A stretch of DNA of 27,204 nt from a virus, in IMG/VR virus record IMGVR_UViG_3300010885_031956, positions 1-27,204 of that record; one strand, written 5' to 3'. Below are positions 8,191-15,632 of this stretch, in pieces. Made by a program: the position numbers and the translations under genes. A model generated the notes under the pieces. It was not told the origin of the DNA. It saw only the letters and a list, made by a program, of their open reading frames with translations, and did no database searches. The number at the start of each line of letters is the position of its first letter. Positions within the stretch are counted from its first letter, which is position 1.

Positions 8191-8811
8191 CCCCTTTTTC
8201 TTAGGATTTTTCAGCTGTTCCTTCAGGGCTTTATTGGCTTTTGCCATTGCTTCAGCAACCATTGACTTAGCCATTGGCAACTTATCTTCCTGTTCTGTTG
8301 TTAGAATGTCTAGGTCTGCGCCTGACTTAATAGCATCTGCAAAAAAGTAGAACATGGCCCTTCCTTCCGGCATTGTCCAAACCTGTTCTTCTGAAAAACC
8401 TATTTTAATAAGTGATGTTACCACAGACAATTTCCAATCTAAACCACGGTTCTTTTGGTCTTTTGACTTCTTACCACTAACAATAGGGTGGCTAGCTGTA
8501 TCTTTAATGTAATTCTTCCATGATTCTAATTCAGCATTTAGAAGCTTTTGGTTATTTGCATACATAACCACCCTAAAAGAATCCATAAATTTTGAATCTG
8601 TGACTGCCTTGAAAGGGTCTGCAATGGAGCAAATCCGGGCAGCTAAGATTATGTCTGATGGTTTAACGGTTGGCTGAAATGTGCCGGGCAACAATGGGCT
8701 ATTGATGGCTTCCAATGTTATCCTGTGTCTTAGGCAGAATGGTTTTAATGTATAGCCTGCAACCTTGTGGTTAGTAAGGTTTAAGAATGCGCCTAAGAAT
8801 CTGTTGTCCAT
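8188..8811 (-). CDS. Putative tail assembly chaperone
   Basis: This 207-residue protein sits between the tail tube gene and the tape measure, the invariant place of tail assembly chaperones in long-tailed phages. It is helical, with a Lys-rich C-terminus. No strong internal slippery site with a long second frame is visible. The only A/G run is at the extreme 3' end, where a -1 shift would add four codons before a stop. It may therefore lack the usual frameshifted form. The start ATG lies only a few bases after the T-tract of the preceding terminator, so expression depends on read-through. The function is inferred from gene order. Confidence 0.7.
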   Translation of the reverse strand: MDNRFLGAFLNLTNHKVAGYTLKPFCLRHRITLEAINSPLLPGTFQPTVKPSDIILAARICSIADPFKAVTDSKFMDSFRVVMYANNQKLLNAELESWKNYIKDTASHPIVSGKKSKDQKNRGLDWKLSVVTSLIKIGFSEEQVWTMPEGRAMFYFFADAIKSGADLDILTTEQEDKLPMAKSMVAEAMAKANKALKEQLKNPKKKG

Positions 8812-8816
8812 AAATG

Positions 8817-8844
8817 AAAAGGGCTAGGTGTTTAGCCTAGCCCC
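8817..8844 (-). terminator. Intrinsic terminator after tail tube gene
   Basis: On the minus strand a perfect 8-bp stem GGGCTAGG / CCTAGCCC with a 7-base loop is followed directly by TTTT. It lies just downstream of the tail tube gene and just before the next start, so it would lower expression of distal tail genes relative to tube protein. Its stem resembles the terminator after the capsid gene. Confidence 0.8.
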
Positions 8845-8871
8845 CAACATAAACACAACAACAACTAAAGA

Positions 8872-9243
8872 TTAGGCAGGCCCACCTGCAATTTCAGGGT
8901 AAGATTCCCCACTTACTGAGTAGCGGGAATAACCTGCATTTTCTGTGCGGAGGTCGGCCTTCATAACAATGATGTTAGTTAACTCACCTGTTAAGAAACT
9001 AGAATAAGTAAGAACATCACCGGGCTTAGGTGGGGTAGTTGATTCAAAAACCAACGCATCCATGCTAACATCAATCTTAGCATCACCTTGATGAATTGCT
9101 AAGGTTGTGCCTGAACCATCTTTGGCATAATCTGTGTTGTTATAACTTTGGCTGAAAGAAGCGCTTTGCACATACATTCCTGCATAATCTTCTGCCCCAC
9201 GATAAAGGGCAACGCCATGGTCAATGTTATCAGGATAAGCCAT
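8872..9243 (-). CDS. Major tail tube protein
   Basis: This 123-residue protein lies between the tail terminator-like gene and the chaperone-like gene, the standard place of the tube protein. Its predicted beta content, lack of charged helices, and Gly/Ser-rich composition fit a tube subunit. It is small compared with lambda gpV (246 residues) but within the range of minimal tube folds. A strong intrinsic terminator follows, consistent with high expression, and a copy of the recurrent start element precedes its ATG. No sequence motif identifies the family, so the call rests on order, size and terminator placement. Confidence 0.75.
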   Translation of the reverse strand: MAYPDNIDHGVALYRGAEDYAGMYVQSASFSQSYNNTDYAKDGSGTTLAIHQGDAKIDVSMDALVFESTTPPKPGDVLTYSSFLTGELTNIIVMKADLRTENAGYSRYSVSGESYPEIAGGPA

Positions 9244-9263
9244 TTGGTTGCCCTACTTTGTCA
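9241..9263 (-). promoter_or_regulatory. Start-associated element, copy C
   Basis: On the minus strand: TTGACA, AAG, then TAGGGCAACCAAATGGC, where ATG starts the tail tube protein. The upstream gene ends at a TAA five bases before the TGACA core. This is one of the copies closest to consensus. Confidence 0.75.
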
Positions 9264-9267
9264 ACTT

Positions 9268-9756
9268 TTAGGGTGCAGGGGGTGGTGTTGGCAGGTCTAG
9301 GACTAAACACACCTTCAGGTTAATCATTGTTCCAAAGGTTCTAAGCTCACCTTCCAATTCAGGGGATGAAGCAGTTGGTTCAATTTCATAGAGCTTATGC
9401 CCATCAGCTTGAACAATGGTAGCAGCTGCTTCTGTGTCCCTTAGTCTGTCCATCAAGACTTCAACAATAGCCCTGTGCGCAGCTAACCCGGTGGTTGGGT
9501 CATCAACCTGAACATCAGCTTTGCTAAAGATTTCAACCACAGCATCTACTTCAAAGTTTCTCATCCAATGCTTTAACTCACCGGGTGTGTTTGCGTTTTG
9601 TGCATAGCAAATGACTTGTGGGTTTGTGCGCTTTTCATCTGTCATACCGTTCCTAACGGGAATCAGACCTTCATAAATAGTTTCATCAAAGGCAGTAGAT
9701 AGCAAAGAAACCAACATGGCTTCTGTGTAATTGATAGGGGATGTTGGGGTTGCCAT
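9268..9756 (-). CDS. Putative tail terminator / minor tail protein (gpU-like position)
   Basis: This 162-residue protein sits between the tail completion gene and the tail tube gene, the place of lambda gpU, the tail terminator. A pattern with a helical N-terminus (YTEAMLVSLLSTAFDE), several strands, and a hydrophobic strand near the end (MINLKVCLVLDL) is typical of that fold. It ends in a Pro-rich tail. The ATG lies just after the upstream stop with no Shine-Dalgarno sequence. The assignment rests on position and general fold pattern, not on a diagnostic motif. Confidence 0.65.
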   Translation of the reverse strand: MATPTSPINYTEAMLVSLLSTAFDETIYEGLIPVRNGMTDEKRTNPQVICYAQNANTPGELKHWMRNFEVDAVVEIFSKADVQVDDPTTGLAAHRAIVEVLMDRLRDTEAAATIVQADGHKLYEIEPTASSPELEGELRTFGTMINLKVCLVLDLPTPPPAP

Positions 9757-9759
9757 AAA

Positions 9760-10746
9760 TTATTCAATAGAATCATCTTTTTTACCTGCCACCAAATGTG
9801 CTGGCACAGGTTGATTTTGGCTAATGTATTTTTTACGCAGGGAATACTTAATAGCTTCCCTAAGGTTATTAACCATTTTCCTTGTTCTAGCTCTAATAGC
9901 ACTTCCTGTGTAATCAAGCCTTTCATTGATTCCCTTTGAGTTGCCTTTAGAATTAGTTAAAGAAATGCTTACAATGCCATTGCTAGCACTTGTTGTGGAA
10001 TTGGCTATTGCCTTTTTATTTAGCAACCAAGCAGGGATGCGTGGGCCTGCCTTAACAGGGATTTGCAAACCAGCTTGAATCCATCCTGCCTTAACCGTTC
10101 CAATGTGCGGTTCAATTTGTTTCAATAATTCTATTCTTTCGTCATTAACTTTTTTAGTGTTAATGTAAATTTTCTCATAAGTCATTCTTTGAGACTTTTT
10201 GCGAAGATTTTTATAATAATCCTGCATTGCACTACCACTACCTGTAAGTTTTTGATAAACTTTAGGTGCTTCTGCTAAATAGTTTTTAAGCACCTGCTTT
10301 AGATTCTTTAAGGCTTTAGTTGGGTCTGTCTTAGCTGCTCTATAAATGCGCCATAATGGGCTTTCAGCAGCTTTGCTAAACATCACAGCACCTGTTGCAA
10401 GTTTGGTGCGGGCTGAGTAATTTTGATTTGGTGAACCTTTGCTGTGAATTGAATTAGTAAAAACAGAAGGGTCATTTGAAGCTGCAACTTGTCTAAGTGG
10501 CATCCCCTTAACACTTTTCACAATTGCGCTTATTCCTTTATAAATGCTTTTTGATTTTATCTTAGGGATGTTAGCAGCTAAACCATTTGAATCTTTAGGT
10601 CTAGGTGGTGCAGATGCAGCTAATTGAATGCAAAGAAACTTAGCCTGACGCATGGTTTCCTGTTCTGTGTCTTTCTTCAAACCTGTTGCAAGTTGACGCA
10701 TGGCAACATTGAACCGGGTTGTGTCTATTTGCACTTGATAGCTCAT
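9760..10746 (-). CDS. Putative tail completion protein (gpZ / HK97 gp10-like), extended
   Basis: This 328-residue, strongly basic protein begins MSYQVQIDTTRFNVAMRQLA, a beginning like tail completion proteins of the lambda Z or HK97 gp10 type, which bind the tail to the head. It is longer than most relatives, which are about 130-200 residues; the middle (about residues 140-240) is Lys-rich and helical and may be an insertion. The C-terminus has many Lys and Arg. The ATG at 10746 overlaps the upstream stop as TAATG and is preferred over a start four codons earlier. The family call is tentative. Confidence 0.65.
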   Translation of the reverse strand: MSYQVQIDTTRFNVAMRQLATGLKKDTEQETMRQAKFLCIQLAASAPPRPKDSNGLAANIPKIKSKSIYKGISAIVKSVKGMPLRQVAASNDPSVFTNSIHSKGSPNQNYSARTKLATGAVMFSKAAESPLWRIYRAAKTDPTKALKNLKQVLKNYLAEAPKVYQKLTGSGSAMQDYYKNLRKKSQRMTYEKIYINTKKVNDERIELLKQIEPHIGTVKAGWIQAGLQIPVKAGPRIPAWLLNKKAIANSTTSASNGIVSISLTNSKGNSKGINERLDYTGSAIRARTRKMVNNLREAIKYSLRKKYISQNQPVPAHLVAGKKDDSIE

Positions 10747-11078
10747 TAGGCATCCCACCGTTTACAATCCACCTTAACCCATGCGGATAAGGGCCGGGAT
10801 TCAACTGAGTTAATAACCCACTTAATGTCTGCGCTATTATTTACCACCGGGAATCCGATTAGCTCACCTTCAGCCGGAAGTGATGCTTCATAGGTTGTTC
10901 TTAGAAACTTAAAGGTCTGTGAAGAACCGTTTTGTGAAAAGCCACCAACCATCAACATTTCAGAAGATGATGGGTCAGAAACCATGGCTTGCACCTTAAC
11001 ACCCCTAAACATGACATCCCTGCCTATTTCAGATAAGATAAAGGCAGAGTCATTAGCGAAGGTGTCAAACAAGCTCAT
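10746..11078 (-). CDS. Putative head-tail joining (head closure) protein
   Basis: This 110-residue protein follows the major capsid gene and precedes the tail completion gene, where lambda-like phages place the head-closure protein (gpFII-like). The sequence is beta-rich with an early acidic stretch. It resembles small head-closure proteins whose middle reads VKVQAMVSD and whose C-terminus has W.V.SVE.RP, a pattern I associate with this group. Its start follows the capsid terminator and a 129-base gap, so it may have its own promoter or depend on read-through. It ends with TAATG coupling to the next gene. Confidence 0.65.
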   Translation of the reverse strand: MSLFDTFANDSAFILSEIGRDVMFRGVKVQAMVSDPSSSEMLMVGGFSQNGSSQTFKFLRTTYEASLPAEGELIGFPVVNNSADIKWVINSVESRPLSAWVKVDCKRWDA

Positions 11079-11116
11079 AGGTCAATTTGGATGGGTTTAA
11101 TGGTGGGTTGGTAGAG

Positions 11117-11145
11117 AAGATAAAGGGGGCTTACAGTAATAGCAA
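11117..11145 (-). promoter_or_regulatory. Weak candidate promoter after capsid terminator
   Basis: On the minus strand TTGCTA and TATCTT are separated by 17 bases, each matching four of six positions of the sigma-70 consensus. It lies between the capsid terminator and the head-closure gene. The match is weak, and the host sigma preference is unknown. Confidence 0.2.
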
Positions 11146-11155
11146 AAACTTCAAC

Positions 11156-11187
11156 AAAAAGGGCTAGCCACCGTAGCAGCTAGCCCC
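11156..11187 (-). terminator. Intrinsic terminator after major capsid gene, UACG tetraloop
   Basis: On the minus strand an 11-bp stem (GGGCTAGCTGC paired with GTGGCTAGCCC, including two G-U pairs) closes a TACG loop flanked by C and G. In RNA this is a C(UACG)G tetraloop of the very stable UNCG class. TTTTTG follows directly. It lies 22 bases after the capsid stop. Confidence 0.85.
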
Positions 11188-11207
11188 TTGTTCAGACTAA
11201 CCCGGAA

Positions 11208-12062
11208 TTATGGGTTATAGACTGAAGCCAATGTGCCTGTGGTCACAGCCTTAGCTGAACCAAACATAAGCTCAAAGGAAGCAACATGACTGCGGGTGAC
11301 ATTGTCAGCCCACAGGTTGAAGTAAACAGACAAGCCAAGGTCACCAATAGGAATGATGCTTTGGGCAATCATGTTTTCTTGGAAGCCCTGCATTGCTGGC
11401 TGTGCGCTTGCGATTGCAAGGGCTTCTTTGGAAACTGCAAATCCTGCAAGGTCAGATTCCGAAGGGAATGCACTTGCGTAGAACACACCATTTTCAAAGC
11501 CATAAGCACCTGCTGAAAGGGGCAGACCTGTGGTTGAAGTAGGGATAAGGTTAGAATAGATGCCTGCGTTAACAATCAGACCTTTGCGCTGGGCCTTGCT
11601 TACGCCTGCCCAAAGCTTTGCGAGGTTGCCGGATGAAGGAGTGACAGCAGAATCAGCTGCGGTCACAGTAGCTGCACCATAATTAGCAACGGTGATAGGG
11701 TCTGTGGCAATTGCCCAAATTGCATCAGCAAGGGCATCAAGGTTAACCTTAGTGAGATTCTCTAAACGAATGTCGTTTTGAAGGTCGCTGTATTCTAAGC
11801 CAAAAGGCTGATAGATGTGGTTAAGCTCCACAGTTGTTTTGCCAACCGTTGTCCCACCAATGTCATTGAAGGTGGTTGGGTTGGTTTGTGTGGCAGAACC
11901 TGCGGAAACCACAGGTACTTGGATGGTGTCTTTAGGGCGTTTGACATCATTGCTGAAGTCTGTGCTGAAAAGAGCTAGGGCAGCTAGGCGGTTAGCCAAG
12001 ACTGTTTGCGCCTGAGATGCGACAGAGTCGACAATCAGAGCTGCGTTAATGGTGTTAGACAT
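11208..12062 (-). CDS. Major capsid protein
   Basis: This 284-residue protein follows the scaffold and is followed by a strong terminator. It is rich in Ala, Thr and Ser with few Cys, and its order after terminase, portal, protease and scaffold is that of a major capsid gene. Segments such as VKRPKDTIQVPVVSAG near the N-terminus and the long Ala-rich centre fit an HK97-fold capsid, though no diagnostic motif is certain. No cleavage site is recognised, although an S49 protease is encoded two genes upstream. The start is preceded by an A/T-rich leader (CCTTAAACTATT) without a Shine-Dalgarno sequence, notable for what should be the most expressed gene. Confidence 0.85.
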   Translation of the reverse strand: MSNTINAALIVDSVASQAQTVLANRLAALALFSTDFSNDVKRPKDTIQVPVVSAGSATQTNPTTFNDIGGTTVGKTTVELNHIYQPFGLEYSDLQNDIRLENLTKVNLDALADAIWAIATDPITVANYGAATVTAADSAVTPSSGNLAKLWAGVSKAQRKGLIVNAGIYSNLIPTSTTGLPLSAGAYGFENGVFYASAFPSESDLAGFAVSKEALAIASAQPAMQGFQENMIAQSIIPIGDLGLSVYFNLWADNVTRSHVASFELMFGSAKAVTTGTLASVYNP

Positions 12063-12086
12063 AATAGTTTAAGGAAATTGTTTTAA

Positions 12087-12527
12087 TTACTTTTTGAAGG
12101 AAGCTGCCCAAATAGCCTTTTTGTTAGCAGATAAGAATGCAAGGCGTTCAGCTCCGGTAAGGCTGTTATACTGTTCCAAGATGGACTGAGCTGCCTTGGC
12201 AGGCGTTTCTGCATTAGGCGAAATAGCGACAGGGTCAGCAGAACAAGCTGCAACGATTGAAGCAGCTTTGGCTTCAACGGTTTTGTTAGAAGCTTCAAAA
12301 GTCTTTAGGCGCTCATCAGCAATGGCGAGAGCTGCAACCAAAGTTTCTTTTTCTTTGTTGGCTTCTGTTTTGAAAGATTCAAATGAAGTTAACTCAGCCT
12401 TAGCTGCGGAAAGTAAAGAATCCGAATCAAATAGCTTTTGGGTAAGGTTGCTGATGTCGTTAGACATGGAATCAACCTTGGAAGCTAAAGCTTCATTAAG
12501 CTGTTCAACGGTCTGATTAGGATTCAT
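12087..12527 (-). CDS. Nested internal-start scaffold protein
   Basis: Translation from the ATG at 12525-12527, in the same frame as the HAD fusion, would give a 146-residue helical protein beginning MNPNQTVEQLNEAL. It ends KKAIWAASFKK and contains a segment (AASIVAACSADPVAIS) resembling scaffold or protease C-termini in other phages. The ATG is preceded by AAGGGCAATCAA, a copy of the start element found at four other late genes, with AAGG well placed for ribosome binding. In lambda the scaffold Nu3 is likewise made from an internal start, but within the protease gene. That this shorter product is made is inferred. Confidence 0.6.
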   Translation of the reverse strand: MNPNQTVEQLNEALASKVDSMSNDISNLTQKLFDSDSLLSAAKAELTSFESFKTEANKEKETLVAALAIADERLKTFEASNKTVEAKAASIVAACSADPVAISPNAETPAKAAQSILEQYNSLTGAERLAFLSANKKAIWAASFKK

Positions 12528-12968
12528 TTGATTGCCCTTGTTAGTCAACTTTGCTGAAGGTTTAGGTTTCATAATAATAGCCATTGGTTCTTCAGAATCT
12601 GATTCTTTTTCTTGGCCTGCAATGATTGTTGCAGGGTCTGTGACCTCCACACCCAATTCAGCAACTGCTTCCCGGTTAGCAGAATCATTATCAATGAATT
12701 CATCAACTTCTTCACCTTTGTCTAGGTATTCTTTAACTTTAGATTTCTTAAATGCAGGTGCAGGTTCACCTGTATCATTCATTATCAACCGTTCATAGGA
12801 AAGCCCTGTTTTCTTTAAGTCAGCAACGGTTTGTTCTCGGTCAGATTCAGGACGGTTAGTTAAAATAACAACTTCTTCTGCTTCTGCTTTGATGTAATCA
12901 ATAACAGCTTTAACAGGGTTTCCCTTTTCTAAAATTGTTCCATCAATGTCTGTGATGATGCGTGGCAT
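12087..12968 (-). CDS. HAD-family phosphatase fused in frame to scaffold-like protein
   Basis: This 293-residue frame joins two unlike halves. Residues 1-116 have the four HAD motifs in order: DIDGT (7-11), the Thr of LTNRP (37), Lys in FKKSK (about 74-75) and FIDND (91-95), as in small phage phosphatases related to the 3'-phosphatase of polynucleotide kinase. Residues about 117-147 are an acidic, then Pro/Lys linker. Residues 148-293 are a helical, Glu/Ala-rich, scaffold-like part with coiled-coil character. Between protease and capsid, a scaffold is expected; a HAD enzyme is not. An internal ATG at residue 148 carries the recurrent start element, so both the full-length and the short form may be made. 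Whether the HAD half acts in capsid assembly or on nucleic acid is unknown. Confidence 0.8.
   Translation of the reverse strand: MPRIITDIDGTILEKGNPVKAVIDYIKAEAEEVVILTNRPESDREQTVADLKKTGLSYERLIMNDTGEPAPAFKKSKVKEYLDKGEEVDEFIDNDSANREAVAELGVEVTDPATIIAGQEKESDSEEPMAIIMKPKPSAKLTNKGNQMNPNQTVEQLNEALASKVDSMSNDISNLTQKLFDSDSLLSAAKAELTSFESFKTEANKEKETLVAALAIADERLKTFEASNKTVEAKAASIVAACSADPVAISPNAETPAKAAQSILEQYNSLTGAERLAFLSANKKAIWAASFKK
12525..12547 (-). promoter_or_regulatory. Start-associated element, copy D, stop replaced by AAG
   Basis: On the minus strand: TTGACT, AAC, then AAGGGCAATCAAATG. At the position where the other four copies have TAG this one has AAG, so the upstream frame reads through into the scaffold part. 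It is the only copy inside an open reading frame. Confidence 0.65.
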
Positions 12969-12970
12969 GA

Positions 12971-13768
12971 TTATGCGTTTAGGCGGTTAATAATTGATTC
13001 AATGTTAGGAGCAATCCCGGTTATGATACCTAGCGAAGCAGCTTTTCTTCCTGAATACCATTGACCATTCATGGCTTCTTCAGGGATGGATTTACGAACA
13101 CTTTTAAGGTCATTCTTAAACACCTGAGCATTTTCCATAATGTCTGCTTTCATGAAGTCTAACTGTTCCTGTGTGACTTCTGCACCTTCATAGCCTGCGC
13201 CTTTAGCCCACCCGGAAGAAATAACATGAACCTTAATGCCTGCATCAGCAAAGGCTTTTGAATAATCAGCAATGGAAGCCACAGCACCAATAGAACCATA
13301 AGTGCCGGAAGCCATACCCCAAACCCGGCTAGCCATGCCACCAATCCAAAGACCTGCTGAATTGATGTTAGCACCAAAAGTTTCCACAGGCTTGGTTGAA
13401 TTCTTAACCATGGCAGCTGATTCTTCCACACCTACTGTGTATCCACCGGGTGTGTCTGCATCTATCAGAATAGATTTAATGGCAGGGTCTGCTAGCGCAG
13501 CTTGGAATTGTGCGTTGAAATCTTTAAGGTCAACCATTCCTAAAGCCTTGTCCATAGGGCTTAAGTCATAACCTATGACACCTTTTAACGGTATCAGGGC
13601 CACGCTTCCAACCGTCTGCGCCTTTGGTGCTTCACCCATCAGCATGGCTAACAAGTTGCTATTCTGCGGTTCTGCTAGGCTAGCAGCTCTACGGAAGAAA
13701 GCATTAGCCTTAGCGGGTTCAATCATCATGCCACGGTTGGCATTCAATGTGATGTTAAGTGAAAGCAT
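12971..13768 (-). CDS. S49-family head maturation protease (SppA/gpC-like)
   Basis: This 265-residue protein has a DTPGG segment at 104-108 and a candidate nucleophile Ser137 in NSAGLW, followed by a GSIGA turn at about 158-162. Lys189 in GWAKG matches the general-base position of single-domain S49 enzymes. The order and spacing match the S49 clan, including lambda gpC. It lies right after the portal gene, overlapping its stop (TAATG), and before the scaffold. It would cleave scaffold and perhaps capsid during maturation. No signal peptide is present, as expected for a capsid-internal protease. The family call is firm; the catalytic residues are by motif only. Confidence 0.9.
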   Translation of the reverse strand: MLSLNITLNANRGMMIEPAKANAFFRRAASLAEPQNSNLLAMLMGEAPKAQTVGSVALIPLKGVIGYDLSPMDKALGMVDLKDFNAQFQAALADPAIKSILIDADTPGGYTVGVEESAAMVKNSTKPVETFGANINSAGLWIGGMASRVWGMASGTYGSIGAVASIADYSKAFADAGIKVHVISSGWAKGAGYEGAEVTQEQLDFMKADIMENAQVFKNDLKSVRKSIPEEAMNGQWYSGRKAASLGIITGIAPNIESIINRLNA

Positions 13769-15351
13769 TAGGATTGGTTTATAGGTGGGGAAGTTTCATC
13801 AGCATCTGCTACTTCTATTGCATTGCCTTCATCATCTGTTGATTCACTTGAATCTTCAGCCATGTCTGCTTCTGCGGTTGCAGGTTCAACATAGGGTGTA
13901 GGTTGTCCGGCTGTATCAGCAGGTTTAGAAAGAATGCTAGTTAGGCTAACATCATCATAGGTCATACCCCTAGCTTGTGCTTGTGCGGTTGCCCATGCCT
14001 TAAAGTCTAATCGGGAAATCACATGGGCTTCTGCATCTTCACCTAATTCTTCAATAATGTCCTGAAGGTTCTTTGTTCCTGCTTCCAATTCCCGGATGGT
14101 TGCTAAGGTATCACGGCCCACATCAACTGACAATCTGCGTGGGGTGTTAAAGGTCATTTTCTCCCAACCTGCCTGAGCAGGAAGAATCCCGGCTGTGATG
14201 CGGTCTGCTAAGACAAATTGTTTTACAGGTTTTTCTAACGAATCGATTAGGATTCTTTGCATCACAGCAAATTGGCGTTCAGATTTTGCTAATTCCATGC
14301 GCACAACTGCGCCACCAATCTTGGTTGGATTCAACAGGAAGTCAGAACCAAGCCCTGTTGCCACAGCTGTTTCCCGGTCAAGCACATCAGCAAACCCCAA
14401 CACATTCATTGAAGGTCTGTTGTGTTCAAATGCTTCTAGGCTTTCGTTAGGCTTCAAAGCCATAGCCAAACCGCCAAAGGCAGTAGCAACATCATCAGCT
14501 GTTGTCTGTGTTCCGTTTGCACCCCTAGGAACAGCATTGCCTAGGATACCTGCATCCTGTGAATCAAATTCACCTGAATCACTTTTCAAAGTGAATGTGC
14601 GCCTTGAGAATTCTTTAACCGCTAATTTTTCTGCTGATAGGATTTCTGCTTTGTCCCTCATGGTGGTGACTGAGACATTAAGCTTTGAAATCCCCCTAAC
14701 ACCTGTGAAGCGGTCAGGGTCATAAACATGGATAATTGCAGCTGCGCCTTTAATGTCATCTTTCCCATCATCACCTTTGATGCAGTAGGCAATAGGTCTG
14801 CCAACCTTATCAAACTTAATTCCATTGCTCCAACCATCTTGGTTAACAATTCCATCAGGGTTTGCAACCTTGTGACTTTCTATGGCTTGGATGGCAGGTC
14901 TGCCATCTGTGTGACGGGTTTTTAGAAAGAAAATGTCCCCATCCACAATCAATGCTTTTGTGGTCATGCGTAGCACCTGAAGCCAATTATAGCGTCCATC
15001 AATCGTTGGCTTGATGTTAAACAATTCAATTTCTTCTTTAGCAGCTTTGTTCCATTCAGGACTAGATGTTAAAGGTTGATAACGGAAACCATCACCTACT
15101 GAATAAGTCAGATGGGCATTAGTGAACGCATTAACAAAGGCATTGTTCTTATCTAGTGACCGCATTAGCCGGACGATTTCCCGGTGGTCACCTGAAGTCA
15201 TTTCATTCTTTAAGTCACTAGGCGCAGAGTGCATGACCCTTCCCCGGCTTGTGGTGAACCGGGTTGAATCATAATTCATTCCCTGTTTGCGGAACAAACC
15301 ACCTATTGAAGTGGTTATGCGTTGAATTATGCCTTTGGGTTTTTTCGCCAT
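13768..15351 (-). CDS. Portal protein (lambda gpB family)
   Basis: This 527-residue protein has features of lambda-type portals: an N-terminal basic segment, an R.R...RNNAFVNA-like stretch (KNNAFVNAFTNAH at about residue 69), a GDGF turn, an SHKV..PDG segment, and a central HVYDPDRFTGVRGIS region typical of the family. The C-terminal ~60 residues are strongly acidic and probably disordered. Its neighbours are the gpW-like joiner upstream and the S49 protease downstream, the same order as lambda W-B-C. It would form the twelve-subunit ring for DNA passage. The start ATG has no Shine-Dalgarno sequence. Confidence 0.92.
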   Translation of the reverse strand: MAKKPKGIIQRITTSIGGLFRKQGMNYDSTRFTTSRGRVMHSAPSDLKNEMTSGDHREIVRLMRSLDKNNAFVNAFTNAHLTYSVGDGFRYQPLTSSPEWNKAAKEEIELFNIKPTIDGRYNWLQVLRMTTKALIVDGDIFFLKTRHTDGRPAIQAIESHKVANPDGIVNQDGWSNGIKFDKVGRPIAYCIKGDDGKDDIKGAAAIIHVYDPDRFTGVRGISKLNVSVTTMRDKAEILSAEKLAVKEFSRRTFTLKSDSGEFDSQDAGILGNAVPRGANGTQTTADDVATAFGGLAMALKPNESLEAFEHNRPSMNVLGFADVLDRETAVATGLGSDFLLNPTKIGGAVVRMELAKSERQFAVMQRILIDSLEKPVKQFVLADRITAGILPAQAGWEKMTFNTPRRLSVDVGRDTLATIRELEAGTKNLQDIIEELGEDAEAHVISRLDFKAWATAQAQARGMTYDDVSLTSILSKPADTAGQPTPYVEPATAEADMAEDSSESTDDEGNAIEVADADETSPPINQS

Positions 15352-15354
15352 AAA

Positions 15355-15612
15355 TCAGTTAAAGTCTAACCCGGAAAGGTCAGAAGAAAGATGGCGGTTC
15401 TTTGAACCATACTTGGAGGGCCATTTCTTTTGAAGGGCATAAGTCACTTCATCCAAAAGGCTTTCTGTGCTAATTGCTATCTGCTTCCCAACAGATGTTC
15501 CTGAGTCTGACCAACTAGTGACCGTAGCACCCGCAACTAAATCTGCTAAACACCTTGTTCTGAGTGTTAGCAATTCTTGTTCAGTCAAGGTGACTAGGAT
15601 TCCTTTAGCCAT
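15355..15612 (-). CDS. gpW-like head-tail joining protein
   Basis: This 85-residue protein lies between large terminase and portal, the position of gpW in lambda. It is of similar length (gpW is 68 residues) and has two helical segments around a short beta-like centre. The LTLRTRCLADLVAGATVTSW stretch followed by a Gly/Ser turn and an E..L..V..AL helix fits the gpW family pattern. It would sit below the portal and help attach the tail. It starts with a near-consensus copy of the recurrent start element. Confidence 0.8.
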   Translation of the reverse strand: MAKGILVTLTEQELLTLRTRCLADLVAGATVTSWSDSGTSVGKQIAISTESLLDEVTYALQKKWPSKYGSKNRHLSSDLSGLDFN

Positions 15613-15632
15613 TTGGTTGCCCTAAGATGTCA
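15610..15632 (-). promoter_or_regulatory. Start-associated element, copy E
   Basis: On the minus strand: TTGACA, TCT, then TAGGGCAACCAAATGGC. The TGA at 15630-15632 is the stop codon of the terminase, so the element bridges the stop of one gene and the start of the next. Confidence 0.75.

Noticed and set aside
8180-8215. Programmed -1 frameshift at the A/G run near the end of the chaperone-like gene
   Set aside because: A -1 shift gives only four codons before TAG, and no second frame of useful length follows.
9241-9263. TTGACA in the start elements as a -35 promoter box
   Set aside because: No -10-like hexamer lies 16-18 bases downstream in any of the five copies; the conserved part runs into the start codon instead.
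599-14725. Plus-strand open frames, for example 7252-7686 and 14195-14725
   Set aside because: They lie antisense within well-supported minus-strand genes, show no family motif and have composition expected of shadows.
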